Source: Limnomonas spitsbergensis (taxonomy: Eukaryota; Chlorophyta; Chlorophyceae; Chlamydomonadales). From it: 64,000 nucleotides of DNA. The stretch is from assembly GCA_037349105.1 (NCBI GenBank), contig JAYJMM010000123.1, positions 1,612,001-1,676,000 on the forward strand, read 5' to 3'. Positions 49,312 to 62,254 of this stretch are shown piece by piece. The position numbers were made by a program, and so were the translations under genes. A model generated the notes under the pieces. That model had not been told where the DNA came from. It was given only the letters and a program-made list of their open reading frames with translations, and made no database searches. Position 1 is the first letter of the stretch. Each line of letters begins with the position of its first letter.

Positions 49312-50474
49312 GAGGCGCTGACGGGGCCGAGACGGCAATGCAGGGGCGAGGGGAGACGGGAAACGTGTCCATACTGACATAAGCGTGACTGTTTCATTAG
49401 GCATGCAAAGATACGGGGCACAGGTCTTGACTAATTTTATTAGAGTAAGCTCTGAATCAGATTCCCCTGCTCTGAATGATATATGGCCTGATGTTATGCT
49501 ACACGGTTCGAGCAAATAAATGTTTTTAATCCAGCGAAGCATCACATTTGATGGCTGGGGAAGGTGCTTGCAAACCCTTTCGATAAGTAGTGAGGTCAGC
49601 CAGGCGGCACCAGCACACAGTTGTAAGTTTTTGCATTTCAGTCCACGAAAAAGGATGAGGCCAACTCTACCCGCACAGCCTTTCTGCTTCGTACTCACTG
49701 CTTCCCTCCTTTACTGGACTAGGGTCAATGATGTTTCACCTGAATGTCTATCAACTGGACCGGGGATAAAGGTCTGTATGGTCCCATACTGCCCGTTCTG
49801 AACTGCCTTGACAGCTGCAACTCTGCAAGGAGTGAAAGCTCCTGAGGCTGCCCCCCCCAAATCAGTGGACTGAGGTTTAATTATATCGCTCTTCCTGCAA
49901 CCGTCACTAAACCTTAATCCCATGGGGATTTAGGAGTGACCTCATTGTTGAAAGGGGCTGAAAAGTCAAGGATGCCCAGCTGCCAGACCAAGCACTATTG
50001 ACTGCTCCTGTCAGTGATGGTCCGCCAAAAATAAGGGCTGTATAATTTAGATATGACTCGTGACTTACGCAACATGGGCAGCCAGCAATTCTTGCACAAA
50101 GTTATGATGCAGTGCTGTTTTAAAATGTACAAATTAGATTGTAGCTGGGCTGCCGTTGACCGCAATATTGCTGACTAGGAGTGCCTCCTCTCGCAGGGCG
50201 AGGATGATAAAAGGGGATAGACAGGAATTGACGCCACCAAGTGCAGTTCTGTGTCTTAACAGATCCTATTAACTACGACAGTACCAACTCACATTCACAA
50301 TTCCTTGGCAGTTTTCAATGTGTAGCCACGGCTCTTCATTAACCCCCCTTTCCCCGGAGGAACCTTACGGTTATAGTAAGAAAACTAGAGGCGACCTGAC
50401 CTAACATGTTGTACCAACCTGACACACGGTAGGCTTGGGTTTGCTCTTCAAGGTGTGAGGGTTCAGAGGTCCAG
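49312..50474. other. 3' flank of the BBOF1-like gene
   Basis: Probable 3' untranslated region up to about 49,640 (TGTAA at 49,622). Beyond that I see no gene or repeat of note. Confidence 0.4.
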
Positions 50475-51694
50475 TAAGGGTTATCGAATTGCTGCCAGGG
50501 TGTGATCCCTATTCAAGGTATGAGGGTTCAGATGTCCAGTTAGGGTTCATCGAATTGCTGCCAGGGTGTGATCCCTCATCAAGGTGTGGGGGTTCAAATG
50601 TCCAGTTAGGGTTTATCGGATGGCTGCCAGGGTGTGATCCCTCATCAAGGTGTGGGGGTTCAAATGTTCAGTTAGGGTTTATCAGATGGCTGCCAGGGTG
50701 TGATCCCTCATCAAGGTGTGGGGTTCAAATGTTCAGTTAGGGTTTATCGGATTACTGCCAGGGTGTGATCCCTCATCAAGGTGTGGGGGTTCAAATGTTC
50801 AGTTAGGGTTTATCAGATGGCTGCCAGGGTGTGATCCCTCATCAAGGTGTGGGGTTCAAATGTTCAGTTAGGGTTTATCGGATTGCTGCCAGGGTGTGAT
50901 CCCTCATCAAGGTGTGGGGGTTCAAATGTTCAGTTAGGGTTTATCAGATGGCTGCCAGGGTGTGATCCCTCATCAAGGTGTGGGGTTCAAATGTTCAGTT
51001 AGGGTTTATTAGATGGCTGCCAGGGTGTGATCCCTCATCAAGGTGTGGGGGGTCAGATGTTCAGTTAGGGTTTATCGGATTGCTGCCAGGGTGTGATCCC
51101 TCATCAAGGTGTGGGGGTTCAAATGTTCAGTTAGGGTTTATCGGAATGCTGCCAGGGTGTGATCCCTCATCAAGGTGTGGGGGTTCAAATGTTCAGTTAG
51201 GGTTTATCAGATGGCTGCCAGGGTGTGATCCCTCATCTAGGTGTGGGGGTTCAAATGTTCAGTTAGGGTTTATTGGAATTGCTGCCAGGGTGTGATCCCT
51301 CATCAAGGTGTGGGGGTTCAAATGTTCAGTTAGGGTTTATCGGAATGCTGCCAGGGTGTGATCCCTCATCAAGGTGTGGGGGTTCAAATGTTCAGTTAGG
51401 GTTTATCAGATGGCTGCCAGGGTGTGATCCCTCATCTAGGTGTGGGGGTTCAAATGTTCAGGTAGGGTTTATTAAAATTGCTGCCAGGGTGTGATCCCTC
51501 ATCAAGGTGTGGGGGTTCAAATGTTCAGTTAGGGTTTATCGGAATGCTGCCAGGGTGTGATCCCTCATCAAGGTGTGGGGGTTCAAATGTTCAGTTAGGG
51601 TTTATCAGATGGCTGCCAGGGTGTGATCCCTCATCTAGGTGTGGGGGTTCAGATGTTTAGTTAGGGTTTATCGGAATTGCTGCCAGGGTGTGAT

Positions 51695-52899
51695 CAGGGT
51701 TACCCAGTACGGCCCGTATTGGCCTGAAATCCCGTACCGTATCCGTACCGTGCCTTACCTTTTTTAACACGGCCAAGTACGGTCGCCATTTCCTGCACTG
51801 CATGATTGCAGGAGAGCATAAGTGCACATACCAGTCAGACACATCAGATATTATCAGGATGGAGGTAGCGCTGAGAACGCGTCCTAGGAAGGCAGCGTAC
51901 ACGGCTGATTCGCATAGGATTTTGCAGCCGTCATCGAAAGCTGGCCAGGCCAAGCGCGCGTGGGCGATAGATGCAAAATTTGCGATAAGATTATCGTCAA
52001 CACTACGCGATTTACCTATCACCTCGCGGGCATAACAGGACAAGTTGCGGCGTGTAAGACGTTATGACGGGTGATACAGGCATATTGCAGTGATGTCGTG
52101 CGATCGTCTCCCTCGTCTGGCAAATCCACACCGTCCACTGTTCACACATCCAGGGCATCAAATCTACGTAATCTCGCTCGCTTCCAGAGGTAAAGAGGCG
52201 TAAAAGTACAAGTCCACCCCAATACTTAGTGGCAATAAGACAGAACTTGGCGCCAAGTCACAATCCAAAGCTGCATGGAGGGAGGAGGGCAGGAGGCTAA
52301 GAGGAGTAGGAGCCCAGGAGTCCAGGACTCCCAGGAGGGAGGCAAGACACAGGAGCTCCGTGTCTCCTTACAAAGTGATTTCCATGCATGCCATGCAATG
52401 ATGCAACTCAGCAACTATGCAAGGTGATTCCGAGGCCTTTTGTTTCTACTGCTATATTCATGCATGTAAAATTTCATGTGCCATGCTGGTGGGTAGCGTT
52501 TATATGGACTGGCTGAATTACTGAAATGCTGTGTGGCATGTTGGAACATTGTAATGGCGATGTCTGAGGAGTTTGGGATTGCATCAATGATCATATTTTC
52601 TCCTAGCATGTCAGCATGGTAAATCTGCATGCTGCATGCATGGAGATCCTTGGTGGTTATTTGGGGGCCATGCAAAAATTGCATGGGGACTGTCATGCAG
52701 CCATGCAGTAGTCAGGATGTGCATGGGGACAAACAGTCAGGGGAGTGTTGCATGCATGTGTTTCTCTGTGTGGATCCTGCTGTTCTGAGCCTTGAAAATG
52801 GGGGAAATCTTGGACCGTATTGCCCTACCGTACTGTCCCTTTGTCCGTACCGTATCCGTACCGTATTCCCATACCGTGTTTCCGTACCGGGTTACCCTG
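51695..52899. mobile_element. 1,205-bp hAT-type MITE, copy 1
   Basis: Ends CAGGGTTACCCAGTACGG and the reverse complement of CAGGGTAACCCGGTACGG; 8-bp duplication GGTGTGAT (51,687-51,694; 52,900-52,907) taken from the minisatellite unit. No transposase; internal frames look meaningless. The ends match the 196-bp MITE at 10,022. Confidence 0.85.
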
Positions 52900-55133
52900 G
52901 GTGTGATCCCTCATCAAGGTGTGGGGGTTCAAATGTTCAGTTAGGGTTTATCAGATGGCTGCCAGGGTGTGATCCCTCATCAAGGTGTGGGGGTTCAAAT
53001 GTTCAGTTAGGGTTTATCAGATGGCTTGTGAGGGTTTAAATGTTCAGTTAGGGTTTCTCGGAATTGCTGCCAGGGTGTGATCCCTCATCAAGGTGTGGGG
53101 GTTTAAGTGTTCAGTTAGGGTTTCTCGGAATTGCTGCCAGGGTGTGATCCCTCATCTAGGTGTGGGGGTTTAAATGTACAGTTAGGGTTTCTCGGAATTG
53201 CTGCCAGGGTGTGATCCCTCATCTAGGTGTGAGGGTTCAAATGTCCAGTTAGGGTTTATCGGAATTGCTGCCAGGGTGTGATCCCTCATCAAGGTGTGGG
53301 GGTTCAAATGTTCAGTTAGGGTTTATCGGATTGCTGCCAGGGTGTGATCCCTCATCAAGGTGTGGGGGTTCAAATGTTCAGTTAGGGTTTATCGGAATTG
53401 CTGCCAGGGTGTGATCCCTCATCAACGTGTGAGGGTTTAAATGTTCAGTTAGGGTTTATCGGAATTGCTGCCTGGGTGTGATCCCTCATCAAGGTGTGGG
53501 GGTTTAAATGTTCAGTTAGGGTTTATCGGAATTGCTGCCAGGGTGTGATCCCTCATCTAGGTGTGAGGGTTCAAATGTCCAGTTAGGGTTTATCGGAATT
53601 GCTGCCAGGGTGTGATCCCTCATCTAGGTGTGAGGGTTCAAATGTTCAGTTAGGGTTTATCGGATTGCTGCCAGGGTGTGATCCCTCATCAAGGTGTGGG
53701 GTTCAAATGTTCAGTTAGGGTTTATCGGATTGCTGCCAGGGTGTGATCCCTCATCAAGGTGTGGGGGTTCAAATGTTCAGTTAGGGTTTATCAGATGGCT
53801 GCCAGGGTGTGATCCCTCATCAAGGTGTGGGGTTCAAATGTTCAGTTAGGGTTTATCGGATTGCTGCCAGGGTGTGATCCCTCATCAAGGTGTGGGGGTT
53901 CAAATATTCAGTCAGGGTTTATCGGAATGCTGCCAGAGTGTGATCCCTCATCAAGGTGTGGGGGTTCAATGTTCAGTTAGGGTTTATCAGATGGCTGCCA
54001 GGGTGTGATCCCTCATCAAGGTGTGGGGGTTCAAATGTTCAGTTAGGGTTTATCAGATGGCTGCCAGGGTGTGATCCCTCATCAAGGTGTGGGGGTTCAA
54101 ATGTTCAGTCAGGGTTTATCGGATTGCTGCCAGGGTGTGATCCCTCATCAAGGTGTGGGGGTTCAAATGTTCAGTTAGGGTTTATCGGAATGCTGCCAGG
54201 GTGTGATCCCTCATCAAGGTGTGGGGGTTCAGATGTTCAGTTAGGGTTTATCGGATTGCTGCCAGGGTGTGATCCCTCATCAAGGTGTGGGGGTGCAAAT
54301 GTTCAGTTAGGGTTTATCGGAATGCTGCCAGGGTGTGATCCCTCATGAAGGTGTGGGGGTTCAAATGTTCAGTTAGGGTTTATCAGATGGCTGCCAGGGT
54401 GTGATCCCTCATCAAGGTGTGGGGTTCAAATGTTCAGTTAGGGTTTATTAGATGGCTGCCAGGGTGTGATCCCTCATCAAGGTGTGGGGGGTCAGATGTT
54501 CAGTTAGGGTTTATCGGATTGCTGCCAGGGTGTGATCCCTCATCAAGGTGTGAGGGTTCAAATGTTCAGTTAGGGTTTATCGGAATGCTGCCAGGGTGTG
54601 ATCCCTCATCAAGGTGTGGGGGTTCAAATGTTCAGTTAGGGTTTATCAGATGGCTGCCAGGGTGTGATCCCTCATCTAGGTGTGGGGGTTCAAATGTTCA
54701 GTTAGGGTTTATTGGAATTGCTGCCAGGGTGTGATCCCTCATCAAGGTGTGGGGGTTCAAATGTTCAGTTAGGGTTTATCGGAATGCTGCCAGGGTGTGA
54801 TCCCTCATCAAGGTGTGGGGGTTCAAATGTTCAGTTAGGGTTTATCGGAATGCTGCCAGGGTGTGATCCCTCATCTAGGTGTGGGGGTTCAAATGTTCAG
54901 TTAGGGTTTATTGGAATTGCTGCCAGGGTGTGATCCCTCATCAAGGTGTGGGGGTTCAAATGTTCAGTTAGGGTTTATCGGAATGCTGCCAGGGTGTGAT
55001 CCCTCATCAAGGTGTGGGGGGTCAAATGTTCAGTTAGGGTTTATCAGATGGCTGCCAGGGTGTGATCCCTCATCTAGGTGTGGGGGTTCAGATGTTCAGT
55101 TAGGGTTTATCGGAATTGCTGCCAGGGTGTGAT

Positions 55134-56338
55134 CAGGGTTACCCAGTACGGCCCGTATTGGCCTGAAATCCCGTACCGTATCCGTACCGTACCTTACCTT
55201 TTTTAAGACGGCCAAGTACGGTCGCCATTTCCTGCACTGCATGATTGCAGGAGAGCATAAGTGCACATACCAGTCAGACACATCAGATATTATCAGGATG
55301 GAGGTAGCGCTGAGAACGCGTCCTAGGAAGGCAGCGTACATGGCTGATTCGCATCGGATTTTGCAGCCGTCATCGAAAGCTGGCCAGGCCAAGCGCGCGT
55401 GGGCGATAGATGCAAAATTTGCGATAAGATTATCGTCAACACTACGCGATTTACCTATCACCTCGCGGGCATAACAGGACAAGTTGCGGCGTGTAAGACG
55501 TTATGACGGGTGATACAGGCATATTGCAGTGATGTCGTGCGATCGTCTCCCTCGTCTGGCAAATCCACACCGTCCACTGTTCACACATCCAGGGCATCAA
55601 ATCTACGTAATCTCGCTCGCTTCCAGAGGTAAAGAGGCGTAAAAGTACAAGTCCACCCCAATACTTAGTGGCAATAAGACAGAACTTGGCGCCAAGTCAC
55701 AATCCAAAGCTGCATGGAGGGAGGAGGGCAGGAGGCTAAGAGGAGTAGGAGCCCAGGAGTCCAGGACTCCCAGGAGGGAGGCAAGACACAGGAGCTCCGT
55801 GTCTCCTTACAAAGTGATTTCCATGCATGCCATGCAATGATGCAACTCAGCAACTATGCAAGGTGATTCCGAGGCCTTTTGTTTCTACTGCTATATTCAT
55901 GCATGTAAAATTTCATGTGCCATGCTGGTGGGTAGCGTTTATATGGACTGGCTGAATTACTGAAATGCTGTGTGGCATGTTGGAACATTGTAATGGCGAT
56001 GTCTGAGGAGTTTGGGATTGCATCAATGATCATATTTTCTCCTAGCATGTCAGCATGGTAAATCTGCATGCTGCATGCATGGAGATCCTTGGTGGTTATT
56101 TGGGGGCCATGCAAAAATTGCATGGGGACTGTCATGCAGCCATGCAGTAGTCAGGATGTGCATGGGGACAAACAGTCAGGGGAGTGTTGCATGCATGTGT
56201 TTCTCTGTGTGGATCCTGCTGTTCTGAGCCTTGAAAATGGGGGAAATCTTGGACCGTATTGCCCTACCGTACTGTCCCTTTGTCCGTACCGCATCCGTAC
56301 CGTATTCCCATACCGTGTTTCCGTACCGGGTTACCCTG
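55134..56338. mobile_element. 1,205-bp hAT-type MITE, copy 2
   Basis: Nearly identical to copy 1, same length, same duplication and same flanking units, differing at a few bases (for example GTGCC/GTACC and AACACGG/AAGACGG near the left end). It arose by duplication of the region, not by a second insertion. Confidence 0.85.
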
Positions 56339-57135
56339 GGTGTGATCCCTCATCAAGGTGTGGGGGTTCAAATGTTCAGTTAGGGTTTATCAGATGGCTG
56401 CCAGGGTGTGATCCCTCATCAAGGTGTGGGGGTTCAAATGTTCAGTTAGGGTTTATCAGATGGCTTGTGAGGATTTAAATGTTCAGTTAGGGTTTCTCGG
56501 AATTGCTGCCAGGGTGTGATCCCTCATCAAGGTGTGGGGGTTTAAGTGTTCAGTTAGGGTTTCTCGGAATTGCTGCCAGGGTGTGATCCCTCATCTAGGT
56601 GTGGGGGTTTCAATGTTCAGTTAGGGTTTATCGGAATTGCTGCCAGGGTGTGATCCCTCATCTAGGTGTGAGGGTTCAAATGTCCAGTTAGGGTTTATCG
56701 GAATTGCTGCCAGGGTGTGATCCCTCATCAAGGTGTGGGGGTTCAAATGTTCAGTTAGGGTTTATCGGATTGCTGCCAGGGTGTGATCCCTCATCAAGGT
56801 GTGGGGGTTCAAATGTTCAGTTAGGGTTTATCGGAATTGCTGCCAGGGTGTGATCCCTCATCAACGTGTGAGGGTTTAAATGTTCAGTTAGGGTTTATCG
56901 GAATTGCTGCCTGGGTGTGATCCCTCATCAAGGTGTGGGGGTTTAAATGTTCAGTTAGGGTTTATCGGAATTGCTGCCAGGGTGTGATCCCTCATCTAGG
57001 TGTGAGGGTTCAAATGTCCAGTTAGGGTTTATCGGAATTGCTGCCAGGGTGTGATCCCTCATCTAGGTGTGAGGGTTCAAATGTTCAGTTAGGGTTTATC
57101 GGATTGCTGCCAGGGTGTGATCCCTCATCAAGGCG

Positions 57136-59252
57136 TCGTAATATTCGTTTCGAAAACAATAAATCGTATATTATTAGAGTGTTTTTACCCCCGTCTCTAA
57201 CATGCACCAGCAAAGGAGACAGACCAAAGGAATTACAGTTGAGATATGGGTGCTGAGTGGGGAATCAGACAAACAACAGGGACAGTTAAAATGACAAGGA
57301 CTTTGCTGAATGTTGGGCAGCAGCGAAAACCCGGGTGGCAGCTAGCCAACAGCGCGGCTTCGGAGGCTCATACCGACACTAGGTCACTGAGGGATCACTG
57401 AGTGCTCTTGCAGCATCACTGCTAGGGGCTTCTGAAACTGGTGACAAGTGCATGTATGTGGTGGCAGCTCCAGGGTTAACTGAGGAGGAGGAATCATCTG
57501 CGGCGATAAATAATCTGCGATGAAACCCAAGAACACTTCTCAAGAGCCCATACAAAATGGACCCACGCCCAATTCCTTTTGTCCCCTCATTCTCCCTCTC
57601 CACCTGGAAGCTCGACTGAAGAGCAATCTTCAGATGTGTTAATTTCACTGAAGCATTAGACCCGCCAACTGCTCCTGCTGCTGCTGGGGCAAAGGATGTT
57701 GGATTGATATGTTCAAGCCTTCTCCGTCCCTGTAAATGTGTTTTGCAAAGGGATGGATGCGCTCCTGTCATAAATTGGGGAATTTGCGACCTGGGTTTAT
57801 CTTCTGCAAAGTAAGGAAGAAGCCTGCCAGAACAGGGATTTATGGTGACAAGCCTGGATACTTAATATTGCGATGCATTCTCTTTTCACTGTTACTTTCT
57901 TGACCAATAATGTTCCTTTGGACATCTGGCATTCAAATACATTTCAGTTCATCTGCATGTTGCATTTGGGATTGGCAGGACTTCACATGAGGATAGTCAC
58001 TCAGATAAATGATCTTCCTGTCAGGAAGCGTTTAAATCTAACAGGTCCAGCAGACACCGACTGCACTCATAGGATACTGCTTCCGGAAATGTATTTGAGG
58101 TATTCCGGGCTTTCTGGAATTCCTTAGCTGATTTTCGTTCCTACCACGGAGTACTGCATCACGGAGACATGGGGCGGTGCGCCCATCATCCGTGCGTCCG
58201 ACATCATGACTGACTGGCCAATCAAACAAATCATCTCACTGTTGCGTCAGCAATTGATTAAGCCTGGAGAAATCATGTCAGCTTACAGTAGTGATCTCCT
58301 GCCTCCCGGTTTCCTGGGTGCCATATATAGCGATCCCACTTTTGTTTGCTGCAGCAAATGATCAAACACGTGATAAGATTCGGGCCATCGATTTGTTCTT
58401 CACAGTGCAGCAGCTCAACCAATCAAAAGGGATCCGCACGGAGAGCTCACAGGAAAGCGACTGCCACGTAATTAGGGTTTGAATCAGGTTTTTGAAAGGT
58501 CAAGGTTGAACAGGGGCCGCGTTCTGCATTGTTTTCTGAAGCTATCTTTGTTTTATACCACAACAAGTGAGACATTTTAGATGGCAAATCTATATAAGGC
58601 TGTTGATATCGTTGAGAGATGCGGCAAAGGGACCACCCGAAAGTGGTAGGCATATTCAGCTGATCACCCTGCACAGTCTGGAAACGTCATTTCTTACTTT
58701 CTGGTACATTGATTGATGACACAGGGTTAAACAAGGCGACCCTTTTGTCCCCTCGGGCTGTGAAGTGCTTGCCGGTAGGCTTTCAATGCGGGGTAACCGC
58801 CCTTCCTACAGCAAAGAACCAGGAAAACAGGCATGTGTAGGTATATGATATCAATCATCATGTACATAAATGCACCCCTCGCTGCTCCATCATCTCAGAC
58901 ACGAAGAAGGGCGGATGCGACCAAGTCTTGCCGAAGGCTGATGATCTGGTCAAGAATCAGCAGCAGCTGCATCACACCAGTGGTGAGCTTGCTGATGAAA
59001 GGCAGCCAATTTATGAGAAGGGTAGAATGCGCACATGCGCTGACGGATGGGACCACTGCATGCCTGTATTTCTTGACTCTGGCCTCCCCGCGGACAAGCT
59101 GATGAAGACCCGCCGTCGCTCGTGCGTCTCGGTATCTGTCCAGCCATTACTACTAGTACAGGTCCACGATCTGCCGGACCTGACATTGCCTGTTCGATCT
59201 TGATCACATTTATTGCCCTTGTTCCGAATGCAAACAGGTGCTGTCTCTACAG
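57136..59252. other. Intergenic or intronic stretch, no firm gene
   Basis: A minus frame at 57,379-57,771 (130 codons, MTGAHPSLCKTHLQGRRRLE) and a plus frame at 58,928-59,110 (ADDLVKNQQQLHHTSGELAD) could be exons but show no known domain. The second might precede the exon at 59,253. Confidence 0.35.
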
Positions 59253-60154
59253 GCGTCTGCGAATCCGCGTCATGGAATCGACTCAGAGGCGGAGCTGCTG
59301 CCTCTGCTGCTGGTGGAGCATCGCCGCGTCAAACGCGCCCAACGCCCCTGCCGCGCCTCGCCTACGGCCCTGCGGCACTCAAGCAGAAGGGCCCAAGGGC
59401 CGCGTCAGTCGCGTCCAACGTCCCCGCACCCCACCGACGGACCTGCAGTCGTTTTGCTGCAGCCGTTGCCCCCCCTAACATCCCGGTCGTTGATGACGTC
59501 GATACCCTGCTGCTGCTGCAACGGCCGTCGCAGCCCAGCCAAACTGCGTGGGGCAGCAGCGATGAAGAGACATTCTCCCAGATTTCGCTGTCTGGTGATG
59601 AGTCAACAGCTCGGATGCAGCTGTCCCCTGTGGGCAAGCAGGCAGAGGTGCCGTCACCTACCGGATGCAGAAGCTATGCAACCACCAGTCGCTCGCCGTC
59701 GCACTACTCATCAGTCCCTGTCAGCAAGACTCTTGCACAGCTGCAGATGGAGGAGGACCTGCTTGTCAAGTCTGTCGGTGTGCTCCAGTCTGCTCACGGC
59801 GATACCTGCAACCATTTCTGGAACCTGGAGAAGCGGGTTCCTCGTGGGAGGCTCCACCAGGAGGAGGCCGGGTTGTTGAGCCGGGGCTTTGTAGCCTCCC
59901 AGATGTGCAGGTTCCGGCTGCGTGAAGAATTTGACATGGCCATCAAGCGGGCGAGAGTAGCTGAGGCTCTACGGCGGTTAGAGCTGCGTCTCAAAGGACC
60001 CCACCGGGGTGCATCAGTGATTGCCTTTAGTGCCAAGATTGCGGCAGAGACTGGCCTGCTGCAGGTGCTGCATGGAAAGGTGGTGGCGATGAAGGCCGAA
60101 GACGTGGTCATGGCAGGCATCAGCAAGCGCATGGAGGCATGCGTACGGAAATAG
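59253..60154 (+). CDS. Hypothetical protein, terminal exon
   Basis: After a CTCTACAG acceptor the frame runs to TAG at 60,152. Coding looks genuine: an Ala/Pro-rich N-terminal part, PPNIPVVDDVDTLLLLQRPS, a Ser/acidic stretch SSDEETFSQISLSGDES, then a helical C-terminal region (TLAQLQMEEDLLVKSVGVLQ ... GISKRMEACVRK). I recognise no family. Upstream exons are not established. It could be a coiled-coil or regulatory protein. Confidence 0.5.
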
Positions 60155-61978
60155 CTTGGCGTGAGATGCAAACCCAGTCTGAAGCTTTTTCCACGGAAAT
60201 GGGGAAACACTGTTAAGGGGCAAAAGGTTGAGGAGCAGACTGTTGCTTTTTAGATTTCACCTGTTTATTTGCTTGCGAGCTTCTATGATTCTGCGTGATT
60301 ACGCATTGGGAGTTTTTCTGTTGGCTTTGAGGTATGTATTGATTTGTGTTGCTTGATTTATGACCAGCAGTATTAAAACCGGACATTCAGATGACGGTGA
60401 CTGTTGCCAGTTGAAATCCACCTGTTTTCTGTGCGAGCGAGGTTATTTGCCTTTTGCACGATCACACATGCATTGTGGGTTTTCCTGTTGGATCCGAGTT
60501 GTGTACTGGTTTCTGTTGCCTGCTTGACGTTCTTGCCTGCAGTATTAAGACCAGACATTCAAACGCCGGTGCAGTAGATCGAGGCTATTTTGAGCAGAAC
60601 CAAGAGAAACTGCGTCTTTGACAGCTACCATTATTGCGTCACACACACATGTTTTTTTCTGCCTTTTCATTGTGAACTGAGCAATTTACAAAATATTGTT
60701 CATGAGGTTAATCATAAAATTAATTATTTGTTCTCATGACACGGCAGAAAGAGGTGTGTGACTGGTATGGAGCATCCGGATCCGCGGTCATATTTGAGTT
60801 GAATCTACTCGGGTATGTTGCAGCAAACTACCGATATTAGGATTATGCTGCCCTGAAATAGGCCATGCTGTGACTTTTTCAACGCTCCTGCACCCACGTT
60901 CACCCACTGAAGAGTTCTTTCCGGGGAGCAAGAATAGACATGTCCATATGTGAACTGAACATACAAATGCTCTCTATCAACCCTCAATACGCATTGATCA
61001 CGATGATGCCAACAAAAGAAACTTCCCTGCATATATCACCTACGAAGGTGATCTGCCATTGATCTGCCCTGCAGAGTTGAGGCCTTTACGTGCCGCTTCC
61101 TACAGCGATGTAGCAATAAGACCTTTGAATATGCACAAAACAATTGCAGCCTAGCGTTCAGCAGGGCCCAGCGTGTATTCACTGTTCTACACAATTGCAG
61201 ATGTTGAGAGATGCGTGCGACAAAAATGAAATGACAAGCTTTCACCCCGAAGAAACTTTGCTACAGATTATCCTAAACTTTGGCCAGCCACCTTGGCTGA
61301 ACTTCCCATCAATCAACCACGCACACCAGCTGACGTCAGCCTGTACCAACATGCCATTGCCTCAGTATCAGCCAAAGCACCAACTAAATCACCACCACCA
61401 ACGCCTTAAGCAGTCATAGCCTCATGTCCTTTTTCTTAGGTTCCTCCGCACCTTGCAGAAGACCAGAAGGTGCAAGCCCCCCTAAACAATGATTAGGAGC
61501 ACCTGTCTGCTCCACAGCCTGAAAAGGCTCTCTCATTAGATATTACTGCATTCCCTGTTTGCTGCTGTCGTGTCTTCATGAAAACGTCAAGCTGCTCTAA
61601 AACATATAAATCTACACTGGTATTGGTTATATGTTTGAAAGTCGTGACCTCCTGAACACCGTTCATGGTGGCCATGGTGCATTCCCTTGCAATATTATCA
61701 GTAATCGCATAAAACCGACACTATCTCTAGAGCAGCGAACCTGCTAAAATCTTGAACGATGCGCACTTGGTTGGGTTGCCAGCCTTAAACTAATACACAT
61801 ACAAAAGTCCCTTCCGGTCTAGTGAGACAGCGGTGCAAAAGCGAGAACATCGATCTCTCCACTGTCAAGTAAGGCAACAGGGAAACAGCCAAGGAGGGGA
61901 CATCATCAGCAAGGGCATTGCTCCCTCCACCCCACTCCGCTCTCCCACCCCCATCCAGCCAGCGGGCATCCCCCCCCC
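60155..61978. other. Stretch without a supported gene
   Basis: The first part is the 3' flank of the previous exon. At 60,265-60,420 and 60,430-60,575 there are two diverged copies of a roughly 160-bp segment (GCATTGGGAGTTTTTCTGTT against GCATTGTGGGTTTTCCTGTT). The rest is AT-richer and featureless, ending in a poly-C run at 61,970. Confidence 0.45.
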
Positions 61979-62140
61979 CTAGGGGCAGTATTCCTCCATC
62001 TCTCCCCAGCTGCGCCCCACGCTGATTTTGACGGGCAGCGGCACTCTCAGCCGAACCACGCCCTCCATCGTCCTTCGCACCAAGGAGCTCACAGCAGCCA
62101 GGGCCTCCACGCGCACCTCCAGCAGCAATTCGTCATGCAC
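61979..62140 (-). CDS. POLQ: DNA polymerase theta-like, last exon
   Basis: After the acceptor CCTAG the minus frame encodes VHDELLLEVRVEALAAVSSL, then MEGVVRLRVPLPVKISVG and SWGEMEEYCP, and stops at TAG 61,979. HDELL is family-A polymerase motif C with the catalytic Asp and Glu. The spacing to ME-x-x-V-x-L and G-x-SWGE is that of the POLQ C-terminus. POLQ performs microhomology-mediated end joining in the nucleus. Plant organellar and bacterial Pol I C-termini differ here. Confidence 0.8.
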   Translation of the reverse strand: MHDELLLEVRVEALAAVSSLVRRTMEGVVRLRVPLPVKISVGRSWGEMEEYCP

Positions 62141-62203
62141 CTAGGTAAAGGGAGTGGGGGGCAGAGGGGATCAGGTGGAGGAACGGGGTGGGTGGGTGGG
62201 GAG

Positions 62204-62245
62204 CAGGGCTTCCATGCGCACCTCCAACAGCAGTTCTTCATGCAC
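62204..62245 (-). pseudogene. Copy 1 of the POLQ last-exon start
   Basis: After CCTAG it reads VHEELLLEVRMEAL in minus sense, then leaves homology. It lies 105 bases upstream of the real exon start. Confidence 0.75.
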
Positions 62246-62254
62246 CTAGGTGAG

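Larger units (their letters stand above)
50475..57135. repeat. 66-bp minisatellite, interrupted twice
   Basis: The unit contains GCTGCCAGGGTGTGATCCCT, CATCAAGGTGTGGGGGTTCA and AATGTTCAGTTAGGGTTTAT, with 65-67-bp variants. Since 66 is a multiple of three, open frames arise (CDPSSRCGGSNVQLGFI) but are interrupted by the 65- and 67-bp units. The array is split by two copies of a hAT MITE. Units on both sides of each MITE match at an offset of about 3,439 bp. Confidence 0.9.

Noticed and set aside
50489..57256. Plus-strand frames repeating CDPSSRCGGSNVQLGFI
   Set aside because: Artefact of a 66-bp minisatellite; frames break at every 65- or 67-bp unit.
57379..57771. Minus frame of 130 codons as a gene
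   Set aside because: No domain, no convincing splice or start context; mentioned only as a possibility.
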